64,000 bases of DNA from Avena insularis (taxonomy: Eukaryota > Streptophyta > Magnoliopsida > Poales > Poaceae), in contig CM042697.1 in the NCBI GenBank assembly GCA_023614405.1, positions 464,548,744 to 464,612,743 on the forward strand. Reading direction: 5' to 3'. The translations under genes were made by a program, and so were the position numbers. Positions 12,666 to 23,169 of the stretch are shown here, one piece after another. A model generated the notes under the pieces. That model was not told the DNA's origin. It made no database searches and was given only the letters and a program-made list of their open reading frames with translations. The first letter of the stretch is position 1, and each line of letters begins with the position of its first letter.

Positions 12666-12816
12666 ATGTTCATCTTCGGCGACTCCCTAACGGACAACGG
12701 CAACAACAACGACCTCAACTCGTTTGTCAAGGCCAACTACCTGCCCTACAACATTGACTTCGCTAGTGGGCCCACCGGCCGCTTCTCCAACAGCTACACC
12801 ATGGTCGACACCATAG
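12666..12816 (+). pseudogene. Captured first-exon fragment of a GDSL esterase/lipase gene
   Basis: The translation MFIFGDSLTDNGNNNDLNSF is block I of plant GDSL (SGNH) esterases/lipases, with the nucleophile Ser in GDS. It continues through NYLPYNIDF and GPTGRFSNSYTMVDTI, which is family-typical, and ends at a splice donor (ATAG|GTGCGT, donor at 12817). The frame is open upstream to about 12438 with GC-rich, unrecognised sequence. Blocks II, III and V with the other catalytic residues are absent, so no enzyme can be made. The fragment lies wholly within the CACTA at 12055-14741, so capture by the transposon is the simplest reading. Confidence 0.85.
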
Positions 12817-13589
12817 GTGCGTATGCTAGCTAGCTTCCTTCTACTGCATGCAGCATGCTCTCCTGTTTTTTTGAGGTGCTTTACACGGAGCTAGCTACAA
12901 GCAATCTACTCTCACCAGAAAATAAAGCCATAAAATTCGATGCTATTTGCATAAAATATGGTGTTTTATTTCACATACAAATAGAACTATTTTTTTGCTA
13001 TAGAAGTAGTAACTCAGCTTACAAAGTACTGTGCCTCTTTTGAGCAGAATTGCTAATTTTACTATATTCCAAGATGAGCTTGTCACATGGCAAATAATGC
13101 AATGAGGCTATAGCGTCAGGAAACCCATGATCTAGCGGATGGTACCGCCATACTGGTATGGTACACCACAAGCTAGGTTGGGTTCTAGGCCTTCTCTAAA
13201 TGGACTTGCATACAAAAAAAAGAGGATGGCCTTCCCTAAATCAACAATTTTTTGAGAGAAATGTTTAGTATATCTGCTCCTGGAATAATGTTCTTCTAAT
13301 CATCCAGTTTTTATTTAGCCCCAATAGCCTTGTATGAACCACACAGACCTTTTAACAAAATAAATAGATTATCATAGTATAGCTCGTAGATGGGTTACAT
13401 GAATAAAATGCCAAGTCAAAGTAAAATGGCCACATACATATTCTGAAATACAATCAGAGATTATTTGAAACCAAACACATACTGCTAGAAGCACATACAC
13501 ATCGTCCTGCTACAAGCACACATACAAGTACTACAACAGCTCTAGTAGCTATATTTTATTCATAGAACAAACTGCCCTTTGATCTTTTT

Positions 13590-13901
13590 CTATTTGTTGC
13601 TTTCTTCACCAAACTCCACCTTATTCTTCTTCTTCAGCATCACGATCCGATCTTTGCAATACTGGCCGCCTTTATTAATCAATAACAATGCAGTAGCTGC
13701 TTTGATCTCAGGAAGTAACCTTGATGGAACTACTTCAGGTATACGAGTTCCTCTTTTGAACACACCTTGGCAAATGGCTTCATTCTCCACCATTCTTGGA
13801 TCATCGGACGGAACGTCGCCCATCTTCTCAAGTGCCTTTGCAGCCTTCATCTCCTCCTTCTCTGCATTGCTTCTCCTCCTTGAGTAAAACTTGGTCTCCA
13901 T
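13590..13901 (-). CDS. Unidentified 103-aa open frame inside the CACTA element
   Basis: An open frame starting METKFYSRRRSNAEKEEMKA has a charged helical N-terminal part and a KALEKMGDVPSDDPRMVENE segment, and ends KKKNKVEFGEESNK. A possible splice acceptor (ATTCCCAG) lies four bases before its ATG. I do not recognise a family. It is either another captured fragment or a chance frame. No expression signal was seen. Confidence 0.3.
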   Translation of the reverse strand: METKFYSRRRSNAEKEEMKAAKALEKMGDVPSDDPRMVENEAICQGVFKRGTRIPEVVPSRLLPEIKAATALLLINKGGQYCKDRIVMLKKKNKVEFGEESNK

Positions 13902-14741
13902 AGCTGGGAATGAAATGTTGATGCAGAGTGTGTGTTGGCTTTTATTGATAAACAAGATCACCTATGGACAAGAGCATGTACAGTTCAAAGATGCTCACTA
14001 GCAAATGCAACCAAAAATGACAATTGTGCCTTTATTTCATTTTGAGGCATCTATCAGTCATACATCACTTCACCATCACTCACTATCACTATTTAGGAAT
14101 ATTCTGCATGTTATAGGAATATATAGGGACCGTTGCCTTGTCTATATTCTGCATGTTGTATGACATATATGCCTTGTCTACAGGATGGTGAAGTGATACA
14201 TGGTATATACATAGGGGTTAAAGATCGATCATGGTCCAGGTGTTGCTCACTGTCGTCGTCCTTATCCTATATTAGATCATAGGGTGATATCTCTATTTGT
14301 AATGTCATGATATTTGTAATATGATCCAATTTGTAATGTGATTATTTTGATTGTTGTATACTTGTCTAGTAGTTGTGATTATTTTGATTCCTATATAAAT
14401 AATTATTTTGATTGTTATATACTTGTCTAGTGGTGTGATTATTGTTGTAATGATCATGGTCCAGTGATGTGATTATGGCTAGAATAAAAAAAGCACTCGA
14501 ACGATCAGTGGCGCACCGTTCTGTTCTTTAGTGGCGCAGCTGATCAGTGGCACACGCCAAAACGGTGTGCCACTCATACTATTCGTGGTGCACGGATAGG
14601 AGGTGCGCTGCTGAATATGCGTGGCGCACCAGGATGTGCGCCACGGATAAATATTATCAGTGGCGTAATATGTATGGCGCACGGCCGGTGCGTCACTAAC
14701 CTCTTACTCGGTACGCCACTCATAAGCCTTTTTTACTAGTG

Positions 14742-15115
14742 AAATATTATTACAAAACAAATATTAATACTAAATATTAATACTAAACATTAATACGAAA
14801 CCCTAAACATTACTACAAGCATTAATACTAAACAACTATTAATAATAAACATTAATACTAAACAAATATTAATATTAAATATTAAAACTAAATATTAATA
14901 TTAAATCCTAAACATTACTACAAACATTAATACTAAACAAATATTAATAATAAACATTAATACTAAACAAATATTAATATTAAATCCTAAACATTACTAC
15001 AAACATTAATAATAAAAAAATATTAATAATAAACATTAATACTAAACAAATATTAATACTAAACCCTAAGCATTACTACAGTTATTAGTATTAATAACAA
15101 ATATTAACACTAAAC
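14742..15115. repeat. AT-rich minisatellite, right part
   Basis: Continuation of the array at 11905-12054, with repeating AAACAAATATTAATACTAAAC, CATTACTACAAACATTAATA and similar units. Confidence 0.8.
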
Positions 15116-15440
15116 TAACCTCCGGCGAGGCGGGAGGGCAAAGGAGGCGAGGTGGGCGTGGCGGCGCGAGGGGCAGCGACAGCAACAAGGTCGGCAGTGC
15201 GGTGGCGGGCGGTGCACGGCGATGCGACACGGCACGCGGCAAAATGGTGAGGTGGCGTTGTGGCACGACGAGGTAGACGGAGACGAGGGAGACTACGCGA
15301 GAATCGGGCAGCACCTCCCCGGTCGTTCTCTGTGTCGTCTCGCCTTCGTCTTCCTTGAGGAGCTCCTCGATCGATTTCACCAAGTGCTGGGTGGGCACTA
15401 TCGGGGCGGGTGCGGCCTATTTATGGCCCCCACCCTTTAG
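15116..15440 (-). other. GC-rich 5' exon and promoter-like region of the Transposase_24 gene
   Basis: On the - strand a CATAAATAGG TATA-like motif (about 15416-15425) is followed by an open frame with KSIEELLKEDEGE. It ends in GC-rich sequence just before the AT-rich array. Together with the acceptor at 11891 this suggests a first exon here, an intron containing the array, and the coding exons at 11.9-8.4 kb. The link is inference. Confidence 0.4.
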
Positions 15441-15587
15441 TCCCAGGTTAAGCCACGACCCGGGACTAAAGACCCCCCTCTAGTTCCGGGTCTAGCCCCT
15501 ACCCGGGACTAGAGGTTATTTTCGGCCGCTTCGATTTCACGCGTGGAACCATACTCTAGTCCCGGGTCCAGTCCCCCACCCGGGACT

Positions 15588-16262
15588 AGAGGTTTTTTTG
15601 TAAATATTTTATTTCCTAGTTTTTATAATTCAAATCAATTAGAAAACTTTGGAAATTCATATCTCCCATTGTATAAAACCAAATAATACAAATAAGATGT
15701 CTATTATTATCAAAAAATATAAGGAATCTGAATATATCATCCATACATCTGTTTGCATCATGTATTAATTGTGCCATTTTCAAATCCACTATTTTTTCAT
15801 ATTTTTGAATTTGACAAAACTTTCAACATAAAAAGTGTTTGAATTTGAATAATTAATCCAAAAATATTTTCTGTTTTCTAAAATAGAGGGTTTTTGTAAA
15901 AAATTATTTCATAGTTTTTATAATTCAAATCAATTACAAAACTTTGGAAATTCATATCTCATATTGTATAAATCCAAATAATAAAATAATATGTCTATTA
16001 TTATCAAAAAAATATAAGGAATCTGAATATATCATTCATACATCTGTTTGCATTATGTATCAATTGTTTCATTTCAAATCCACTATTTTTTTCATATTTT
16101 TGAATTTGACAAAACTTTCAATATTAAAAGTGTGTGAATTTGAATAACTAATCCAAAAACATTTCTGTTTTCTAATATAGAGGGTTTTTTGTAATTTACT
16201 TATTTTTTAGTTTTATAATTCAAATAGAAAACTGTGGAAATTCATACATCTGTTTGAATAAC
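15588..16262. repeat. Tandem repeat, 2.3 copies of about 295 bp
   Basis: Copies start at 15588, 15885 and 16179 (periods 297 and 294), each opening with AGAGG followed by a T-run and containing AACTTTGGAAATTCATATCTC and GGAATCTGAATATATCAT. The third copy is cut short. The unit is AT-rich and has no coding potential. Confidence 0.85.
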
Positions 16263-16411
16263 TATTTCGGGAGCCTTTAGTCCGGGTTGGAGGAAATAAT
16301 CGGGACTAAAGATATTTCCCGCCATTCTCAAAGTTGTCAAGACACGCGCCATGCTTTCCCGCCATTTCTCTTCACTTCCCGCCATTTCCCTCTATATCTA
16401 GACCGACCACC

Positions 16412-17094
16412 ATGGCCATCCACACACATCCACACATTCCCCTCTCACAACAATGGACACCACATACTAGGCAATTCGGACCCTCGAGGAGACTGAGGCA
16501 CTGTCCGCCTCCAGGGTACCCATGCCCGTTGGGATACCGGCTGCCCACCGACTGGATGCTGAGCGCTGGAGGGGTTCTTGTCCCTCCTGTGCCTCAAGGT
16601 CCTGCACGCCAGGTGGCCATCACAAACCACTTCTACATCGAGGTCACGACGAAGCAACGGATGGATCCCCATTGGGATCCCGACAACTATGACACATGGA
16701 ATGCCTTCTTCGTGAATCGGCAGGAAAGGGAGCTTGCCGGGTATGAGGGTGACGGCCCTCCCCCGGTGAACCACAACGAAGCTGGCCACCACCATGGGCG
16801 AACCGGACTATCGTCGATGTGATGCGCTACGTCGTGCAGGGAGATCATCCTCGCCTGTGGTGCCCGCAGCCGCCGCATAGCCCCCTCCCCACGCATCATC
16901 CAGGTGTAGCAGCGTCATCATCCAGAAGCCCCCTCCCCACGCGTCATTAATCCAAGGCCAGAGTGGCAGGTGCCCCTGGAATATGCCATGGCTGGGCTGA
17001 GGATCCAGCCGCATGCGCCTAGCAACGAAGACGATGACGAAGACAAACACAACCCCAAAGTTGTGTACTATAGGGCTAGATATGAGCATGACTA
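16412..17094 (+). pseudogene. CACTA-associated ORF of unknown function, broken
   Basis: An open frame of 136 codons starts at 16412 and ends at 16822. It contains FGPSRRLRHCPPPGYPCPLG, YRLPTDWMLSAGGVLVPPVP, DPDNYDTWNAFFVNRQEREL and AGYEGDGPPP. Proteins of this kind recur in Triticeae CACTA elements, but I know of no function. A frame change at about 16822 leads into DHPRLWCPQP-like sequence with stops to about 17094. It reads opposite to the transposase genes. Confidence 0.5.
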
Positions 17095-17306
17095 AAGGGG
17101 GCCCTTTAGCCGATTCCATAGTTCCCGTTTTTAAATATTAATAAATGTTTTGAGTGTTAGTCCTGGTATTTGGCTGGACCGGGACTAAAGGGTGGCCTTT
17201 AGTACCGATTCCGTAGTCCCAGTTAGGAAACCGGGACTAATGGACTGTTTCCTACTACGACTTTCCCGAACTATGAAGATGTTGTTCTATTCTTGTGCCG
17301 GGGATC

Positions 17307-17638
17307 GGAGCTAACTAATTTCACATATTAGGGAGTGCCTCTATGACCACTATTGTGGACATGCCTGAGGACATGATCCTTAGGCATCTCCACAGAGCTG
17401 GCCGTAGTGTTGTCCCTGCTCTCGCACACCATCTTGCAGTTTATAACTTCTCTAACTAGATCAATACGCCTAGGAGCTAACTAATTTCATATATTAGGGA
17501 GTGCCTGTATGACCAGTAATGTGGAGATGCCTGAGGACTGGATCCTTAGGCATCTCTGAAGAACTGGCTGTAGAATTGTCTCTGCTCTCGCACACCATTT
17601 TGTTTGAAGTTGATAACTTCACAAGGATGGCTATTTAT
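17307..17638. repeat. Tandem duplication, two copies of 166 bp
   Basis: GGAGCTAACTAATTTCA starts both copies at 17307 and 17473. Shared segments include GGCATCTC, GCTGG and TCTCGCACACCAT. The first copy contains a short open stretch MTTIVDMPEDMILRHLHRAG; the second copy is more diverged. Confidence 0.8.
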
Positions 17639-17649
17639 AGATTAAGCAG

Positions 17650-17825
17650 CATGACATAGTGTCTACACTCACGACATAATGTCGACACTCGCCCCTTTCA
17701 TTAGTGTTGTCACCCATCATAATAGTGTCTCCACTCACTGGCATAGTGCCTTCACCCACCTAAATAGTGTCGCCACTCACTAGCATAGTGCCGCCACCCA
17801 CCAAAATAGTGCCACCGTCCATGTT
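17650..17825. repeat. Minisatellite with ~21-bp period
   Basis: About eight imperfect units of the form ATAGTGTCGCCACTCACTAGC / ATAGTGCCGCCACCCACCAAA run head to tail. They lie beside subterminal repeats of the CACTA element and resemble the short arrays that build CACTA subterminal regions. Confidence 0.75.
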
Positions 17826-18199
17826 TAGTATCGCTTGGTGTCTCCAACCGGGACAAGGTTCTCTTTAGTCCCGGTTGGAGACACCATCCGGAACTAAACA
17901 TGCTCGCGCCGGCCCCAGCCTGCCGCAACCCCTTAAGTCCCGGTTGGTTTCTCCAACCAGGACTAAAGATGAACCATTAGTCTCGGTTGGAGACACCATC
18001 CAGGACTAAACATGCTCGCCTCCCGCGGCTCAGGAACCATGAGTCGTCGTCCAGTTTGATTGAGCAAGATATATTAGTTTTCATATTACATAAATATTTT
18101 CTTGTGATTTTTCATAACATAGTTACATAAAATGTTTAATACATTATTACACATTATTTCTTCGTGTGTTATGATTGCACCGTAATCATGGAGCATCTT

Positions 18200-21100
18200 C
18201 ATTAATTAACAGGGTTGTTGGACCAGTGTTCACTGCAAAGGGCAGAATTTTATGAAACTTATCACAATCTTATGACATGTCTGTCTTATCCTCCACTCCC
18301 ATGATGTTTATTTTCCCTGAAAGAACTATGTGGCGCTTTGGCTCATCGTCTAATCTATTCTTTTGCTTTTTTTTCTTTTTCTCGGTTTGTCCTTAACATA
18401 GAAAACCTGAGCCACATCATTGGCTAGGATGAATGATTCGTCTAAGTACCCAAGATTGTTGAGATCCACTATTGTCATTTTATACTTATTGTCTACCTCA
18501 ACCCATCCTCCTGTCAGTTTTACCCATTTGAACCAAAATATGGGACATTAAAAGTAGGTCCATAGTCAAGTTCCCATGTCTCCTCTATGTAACCATAACA
18601 TGTGGTCTTTGACCCATTGTTGTATGTTGCATCAAAGCAGACACCACTGTTTTGGTTGGTGCTCTTTTTATCTTAGGTGATCGTGTAAAATATATACCCA
18701 TTTATCTCGTACCCTTCAAAAGTCGATATAGTCAAAGATGGTGAACTGGACAACAAGTATAGCTGGTCTCCAAGAGTGTTGTTTTTTATGAGATGTTGCA
18801 ACCAACCGTTGAAAGTCTTCATGTTTTCATCTCTAATCCAGGAGTCATGCATCCCAGGGTTGTTGGAGCGTAAAATTTTCTTGTGTTCCTCGATATACAG
18901 AGCCGCCAAGGTGTAATTATGTAGAACTGTGTAATGTGATTAAGTGTAAAAATGCACGTCCCTACATATTATTGATTTCCTTCATAGAGTGCCTTTTCCA
19001 CTTAGTCTCCCCTCGTGTCGCGATTGAGGAAGACCAATCACCTTAAGGTCAGGAACAAAGTCAACACAAAACTCAATGAGCTCCTCTGTTCCATAGCCCT
19101 TGGAGATGCTTCCTTCTGGCCTAGCACGGTTATGAACATATTTCTTTAAAATTCCCATAAACCTCTCAAAGTGTATCATATTATGTAGAAATACAGGACC
19201 AAGAATGGAAATCTCTTAGACTAGGTGAACCAGGAGGTGTGTCATAATATTGAATAAGGATGGTGGGAACACCAACTCGAAACTGAGAAGTCATTGGACC
19301 ACATCATTCTGTAACCATGGCAAATCTTCAGGATTGATCTTCTAAGAGATTGCATTGAGGAATGCACATAGATTCACAATGGGTACTCGAACATAATCCG
19401 GTAGAAGCCCCCCTCAATGCAATCAGAAGCATTTGCGTCATAATCACGTGACAGTCATGAGACTTTAGGTTTTGGAACTTTTTATCTGCCATATTTATTA
19501 TTCTCTTTATATTCGATGAGAAGCCATACGGGACCTTGATACTTCTCAAGCATTCAAAAAATATTTCCTTCTCTTGTTTGGTAAGAGTGTAGCTACCATG
19601 ACCTTCAAACCATTCTGGATGCAGGCCTTCTAGGTCTTTCATACGTTGCTGGTCCTTCCATGCTTCTGTTGTATATTTTGTCTTCCCATACACGCTCAAG
19701 AAGCCTAGCAGGTTCACGCAAAGATTCTTCGTCACATGCATCACGTCGATTGTAGAGTGGACCTCTAGGAATTTCCAAAAGGGTAGCTCCAAAAATATAG
19801 ATTTTTTCATACACATGGGTGCGTGTTCGTTAGTGTCCTTCGAAATAGATTTTCCGCCAAGACACTTTCCAAAGGTTACTATTTAATCCAAATCTTTGAC
19901 CATATCAAATACATCAGCATTAGTATGTTCCTTAGGCTTCATATAGTGACATGTCTGGCCATTGAAATGCTTGCCTTTCTTTCTTAAGGCATGCTTGGCC
20001 AAAAGAAATCAACGATGCCCCGTGTACGATGCATTGTATCCCTTGTTTATCTGTCCTGAAAGGTTACTAAGAGCAGGCCAATCATTGATTTTTATCGAAA
20101 GGCAATGCTCGGAGGTCAAATTCATTCTGCTTGTGCTCATCCCACACACGTACGCTGGTCCGTGCCAAAACTGTAAAAGTTCTTCAACTAATAGCCTTAG
20201 GTACACATCAATGTCGTTTCCGGATTGCTTCAGACCTTGGATTAGCACTGGCATCATAATGAACTTCCTCTTCATGCACAATCAAGGAGGAAGGTTATAG
20301 TTATATAGAGTCACGGGTCAGGTGATGTGACTGGAGCTCTGCTCCCCAAAAGGATTCATGCCATTTGTACTTAGACCAAACCTTAAACTCCTTGCGTCAT
20401 CTGCAAAGTCTGGATACTTACTATCGTTTTTTCTCCACTGCGACCCATCAACGGGGTGTCTCAACATCCGATCTGACTTACATTCCTCTTTGTGCCATCG
20501 CAACAATTTGGCGTGCTCTTTGTTTCTGAACAAACGTTTCAACCGTGGTATTATAGGAGCATACCTCATCACCTTGGTAGGAACCCTCTTCGAGGGGGCT
20601 CGCCCTCAACATCACCAGACTCATCTCGTCTGATCTTATACCGCAATGCATACCGGACATGCATCCAAATTCTCGTACTCCTCATCGCGGTAGAGGATGC
20701 AGTTATTAGGGTATTGCATGTATCTTTTGAACCTCTAAACCTAGAGGGAAAGCAACCTTCTTTGCTTCGTACATACTGGCGGGCAATACGTTATCCTTTG
20801 AAAGCATATTCTTCATTATTTTCAGCAACTTTTCAAATGAGGAGTCAGCTATACCATATTCTGCCTTCCATCGCAGCAAATTCCAGTGTGCCACCTAGAT
20901 TTTTCAGACCATTTTCGCAATTTGGGTACAACAACTTTTTGTGATCCTCTAACATATGATTGAACTTCTCCCTCTCCTTTTTATTTTCGCAGTTTCTCCG
21001 TGCATCAGCAATGGTCTGACCAAGATCATCAGTGGGCTTATCATGTGCCTCTTCTTCAGTCTCCCCTTCAGCTTCCCCCATGGAAGTATCACCGTATTCA

Positions 21101-21383
21101 GGGAAACCATGATAGTTGTTATCATCCTCCTCTTCTTCATTGTCTTCCATTATAACCCCTCTCTCTTCGTGCTTGGTCCAACAATTATAACTCGGCATGA
21201 AACCGGACTTCAACAGATGGTTGTGAAGGATTTTTGAGTCTCCTTCTGGTTCCTACATCCACTACATGGACAGAATACAAAACCATTACGCTTGTTCGCA
21301 TCAGCTACACAGATGAATTCATGCACGCCATTAATGAACTCGCCAGAGCATCAGTCAGTATCGTACATCCATTCCCGGACCAT
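18200..21383 (-). pseudogene. CACTA TNP2-type transposase (Transposase_21), broken
   Basis: Read right to left. A start at 21383 (MVREWMYDTD, then a stop) opens the transposase-associated domain with EFINGVHEFICVADANKRNG and CPCSGCRN. An acidic region (EDNEEEEDDNNYHGFPEYGD) and KKLLYPNCENGLKNLGGTLE follow. Then come GMNPFGE (about 20345), EELLQFWHGPAYVCG and KINDWPALSNLSGQINKGYN (about 20050-20100), and DVMHVTKNLCVNLLGFLSVY with FQNLKSHDCHVIMTQMLLIA (19430-19760) of Transposase_21. DUF4218 (19000-19180) and DUF4216 (18230-18910, e.g. VDLNNLGYLDESFILANDVA) finish it. At least six stops or frame changes break it. In active relatives TNP2 is the catalytic transposase. Confidence 0.85.
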
Positions 21384-22189
21384 CTACATTATTGTAATAG
21401 TATATCAAAAACCATTACACAGCATCAGGAATAGAGATCAGTGACCAATTTAATACAAGTTATAATATGAGCTTCTAGAGCATTAAATTTGAGTTTTGAA
21501 AATTTTGCATGCACCAATTTTTGAATTGGAGAAAATAATTAACATGAAAAATGTGGAGCTTTTAATTATTGTTTGAGCCGTGAAAACCTCATTACATTCT
21601 GAGCTCTAAAACTATAAAATTACCTATTCCAATTTTTAGTATTTTTTCCTAATCAAAATTTGTCTAAAATTACATATCTAAAAATCCCTCTACTTTTAGA
21701 GCATGCAAATCCATCTCTACTTCTATCGCATTGAGCTAAACTAACAATAAGAGATGAAAGGATGAAGTTCCTAACCTTTTAAAACCTTGGATTTAGGGGT
21801 TGCAACCAAATGTTGATAATCTTGAGAAAAAAAGGCATGAACTCGGCTTGCTTGGGAGAAAAAATGGCCATGGCTCAAGCATGGACGAAGTTGCATTATA
21901 TAGAGGAACCAAATAGTCCCGGACCGAGATACAGACCGGGACTAATTGTCCCCGTAAAGTGCAGCTAGCCGGCTCGAGGTCACTAGTCTTGGTCATATTA
22001 CGGATCAGGACTACAGACCCGGAACGGCCCAGGACTAGTGCTTACTCCGGTTCGTAGCCGTTGGATATGTTACGAATAGGACTAGTGCTCGCACTAGTTT
22101 TGGCCCATAACAAGCCGGAACTGGTGCCTGGTTCGGCGCCAAACGTAAGGCCTCTTTTCCACTAGTGTTTTTCTACTAGTACTTTCGGT

Positions 22190-22485
22190 CTTGTGCGTAG
22201 CTCCAAGTCACATGTACACTTAAATATGAGTGTGAATCGTACCTGCCATAAGTATGTGTAGATTAGTAGATATATATGCTATCGACATTTTACTGCTACT
22301 ACATCTTCCATTTCCTTCTCAGCACAATCAAATGATATGTGTGAACCGAGATGTAGACCAAAGAAATAGGTATATCCTAGTTGGGCATGGGAGGGATCGG
22401 GATACGCATAGGTGCTTGGTCAACTCTGTAAGGAACAAACATAATTGTAGCAGTTTTACATAATTTTGTAGCTACCACCAGATGG
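22190..22485. repeat. Dispersed repeat, copy 1 (~295 bp)
   Basis: It is similar along its length to 33268-33568. Shared strings include GCTCCAAGTCACATGTACAC, TTAAATATGAGTGTG, TATATCCTAGTTGGGCATGG and TTTTGTAGCTAC. A third, shorter relative lies at 45660-45713. No coding content or clear termini; class unknown. Confidence 0.75.
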
Positions 22486-22667
22486 TTTTCTGTTTTAGCA
22501 TATTCCCAAAATCCCCAAACATGACTCACCAGATGGTAGCAACGCTGAGCGCCGTTGGTAGCAACTGTGGCCATCGTTTGTAGCAACAATGCACAATGCT
22601 ACCAGCTTCGCCTCCCCTGGCATGTGGCATCATTGAATCTGATGGTAGCGGTGTCAGGAGACATTTA

Positions 22668-23016
22668 GAGAAAGAACAATAATATAGCCAGCAGTTGACT
22701 ATATACTTATGCCATGTCACATATAGCCATCATAAATATGTATTGTTATAATAAGCTAGCTATAGTGTTGACTATATAAAATAGTTAGCATTTAATAGTT
22801 GTATAACATGCAAGACTCACTTTATGCTAATATCCTACTTATAGTACTTGATGAGGGTTATAGACTAGCTATAGCTTCTTGTTTCTTGTGATGCAGCCCG
22901 ACTATAGATGAAGAACCCGCTTTTTTTCTCTTTTCTCACTTCTCTCTCCTCCAACTAGGATTTTACTGATGTGGAATAGCTTATAGACAGCTGACTAGAG
23001 CTTATTGTACTTGCTC
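22668..23016. mobile_element. Tourist-like MITE (PIF/Harbinger type), 349 bp
   Basis: Terminal inverted repeats GAGAAAGAACAATAA (left) and GAGCAAGTACAATAA (right, reverse complement) are flanked by TTA on both sides (22665-22667 and 23017-23019), the PIF/Harbinger target duplication. The interior contains GCTAGCTATAG-like palindromic pieces and no gene. Confidence 0.85.
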
Positions 23017-23169
23017 TTATAGCATCCCCACCTACCATTGGTAGCAGCGCTGCACATCGCTTACAGCATCGCCACTTATGCATATATGTACTACGTTTTC
23101 TTGTGTAGATGTATATCAGGGTTGAACACCAAAATCAGGGTAAGAGATTACTCTTTCATCGCGATACAT

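Larger units (their letters stand above)
12055..14741. mobile_element. Non-autonomous CACTA transposon carrying a GDSL gene fragment
   Basis: The left end CTCTAGTGGGAAAAGGCTTA and the right end (reverse complement CACTAGTAAAAAAGGCTTAT) form near-matching terminal repeats. Both are followed inward by subterminal repeats built on GTGGCGCAC / GTGCGCCAC (12090-12290 and 14505-14720). The 3-bp flanks are AAA on both sides (12052-12054, 14742-14744). Removing the element restores the flanking array motif AAACAAATATTA. No transposase is encoded, so it would depend on an active relative. Inside are a captured GDSL exon and an unidentified - strand open frame; the rest (12817-13589, 13902-14500) holds no recognisable gene. 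Confidence 0.9.
7922..17260 (-). mobile_element. CACTA (En/Spm) element A, probable, boundaries uncertain
   Basis: This stretch holds a - strand Transposase_24/Ulp1 gene pair of the kind found in large Triticeae CACTA elements. It also has subterminal-type repeats built on CCCGGGACTA / TTTAGTCCCGG (15437-15585, 16266-16312, 17090-17240). A degenerate right terminus, TTTCCTACTACGA, lies near 17260. No left terminus was found; the DNA at 7922 abuts an LTR end, so the left side may be truncated. Bases 7922-8408 hold no recognisable gene. A second CACTA (12055-14741) is nested inside. Whether A and the neighbouring TNP2 element are one large element or two is unresolved. Confidence 0.5.
17261..22167 (-). 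mobile_element. CACTA (En/Spm) element B with TNP2 transposase; right end clear, left end uncertain
   Basis: The right terminus reads GCCTCTTTTCCACTAGTG (ends 22167), a standard CACTA end, with subterminal repeats containing CCCGGACCGAGA, ACCGGGACTA and TAGTCCTG from 21910 to 22140. The TNP2 gene lies inside on the - strand. Subterminal-like repeats at 17850-18025 (TTTAGTCCCGGTTGGAGACA) suggest its other side, but no clean left terminus was found. A second terminus-like string, TTTTTCTACTAGTA, ends at 22181. Bases 21384-21900 are AT-rich with no gene seen. Confidence 0.6.

Noticed and set aside
12170..12736. 188-codon - strand frame over the GDSL fragment
   Set aside because: It is the shadow of the GC-rich + strand frame that carries the recognisable GDSL block.
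20492..20944. 150-codon + strand frame
   Set aside because: It lies opposite TNP2 transposase pieces with recognisable domains on the - strand and has no domain of its own.
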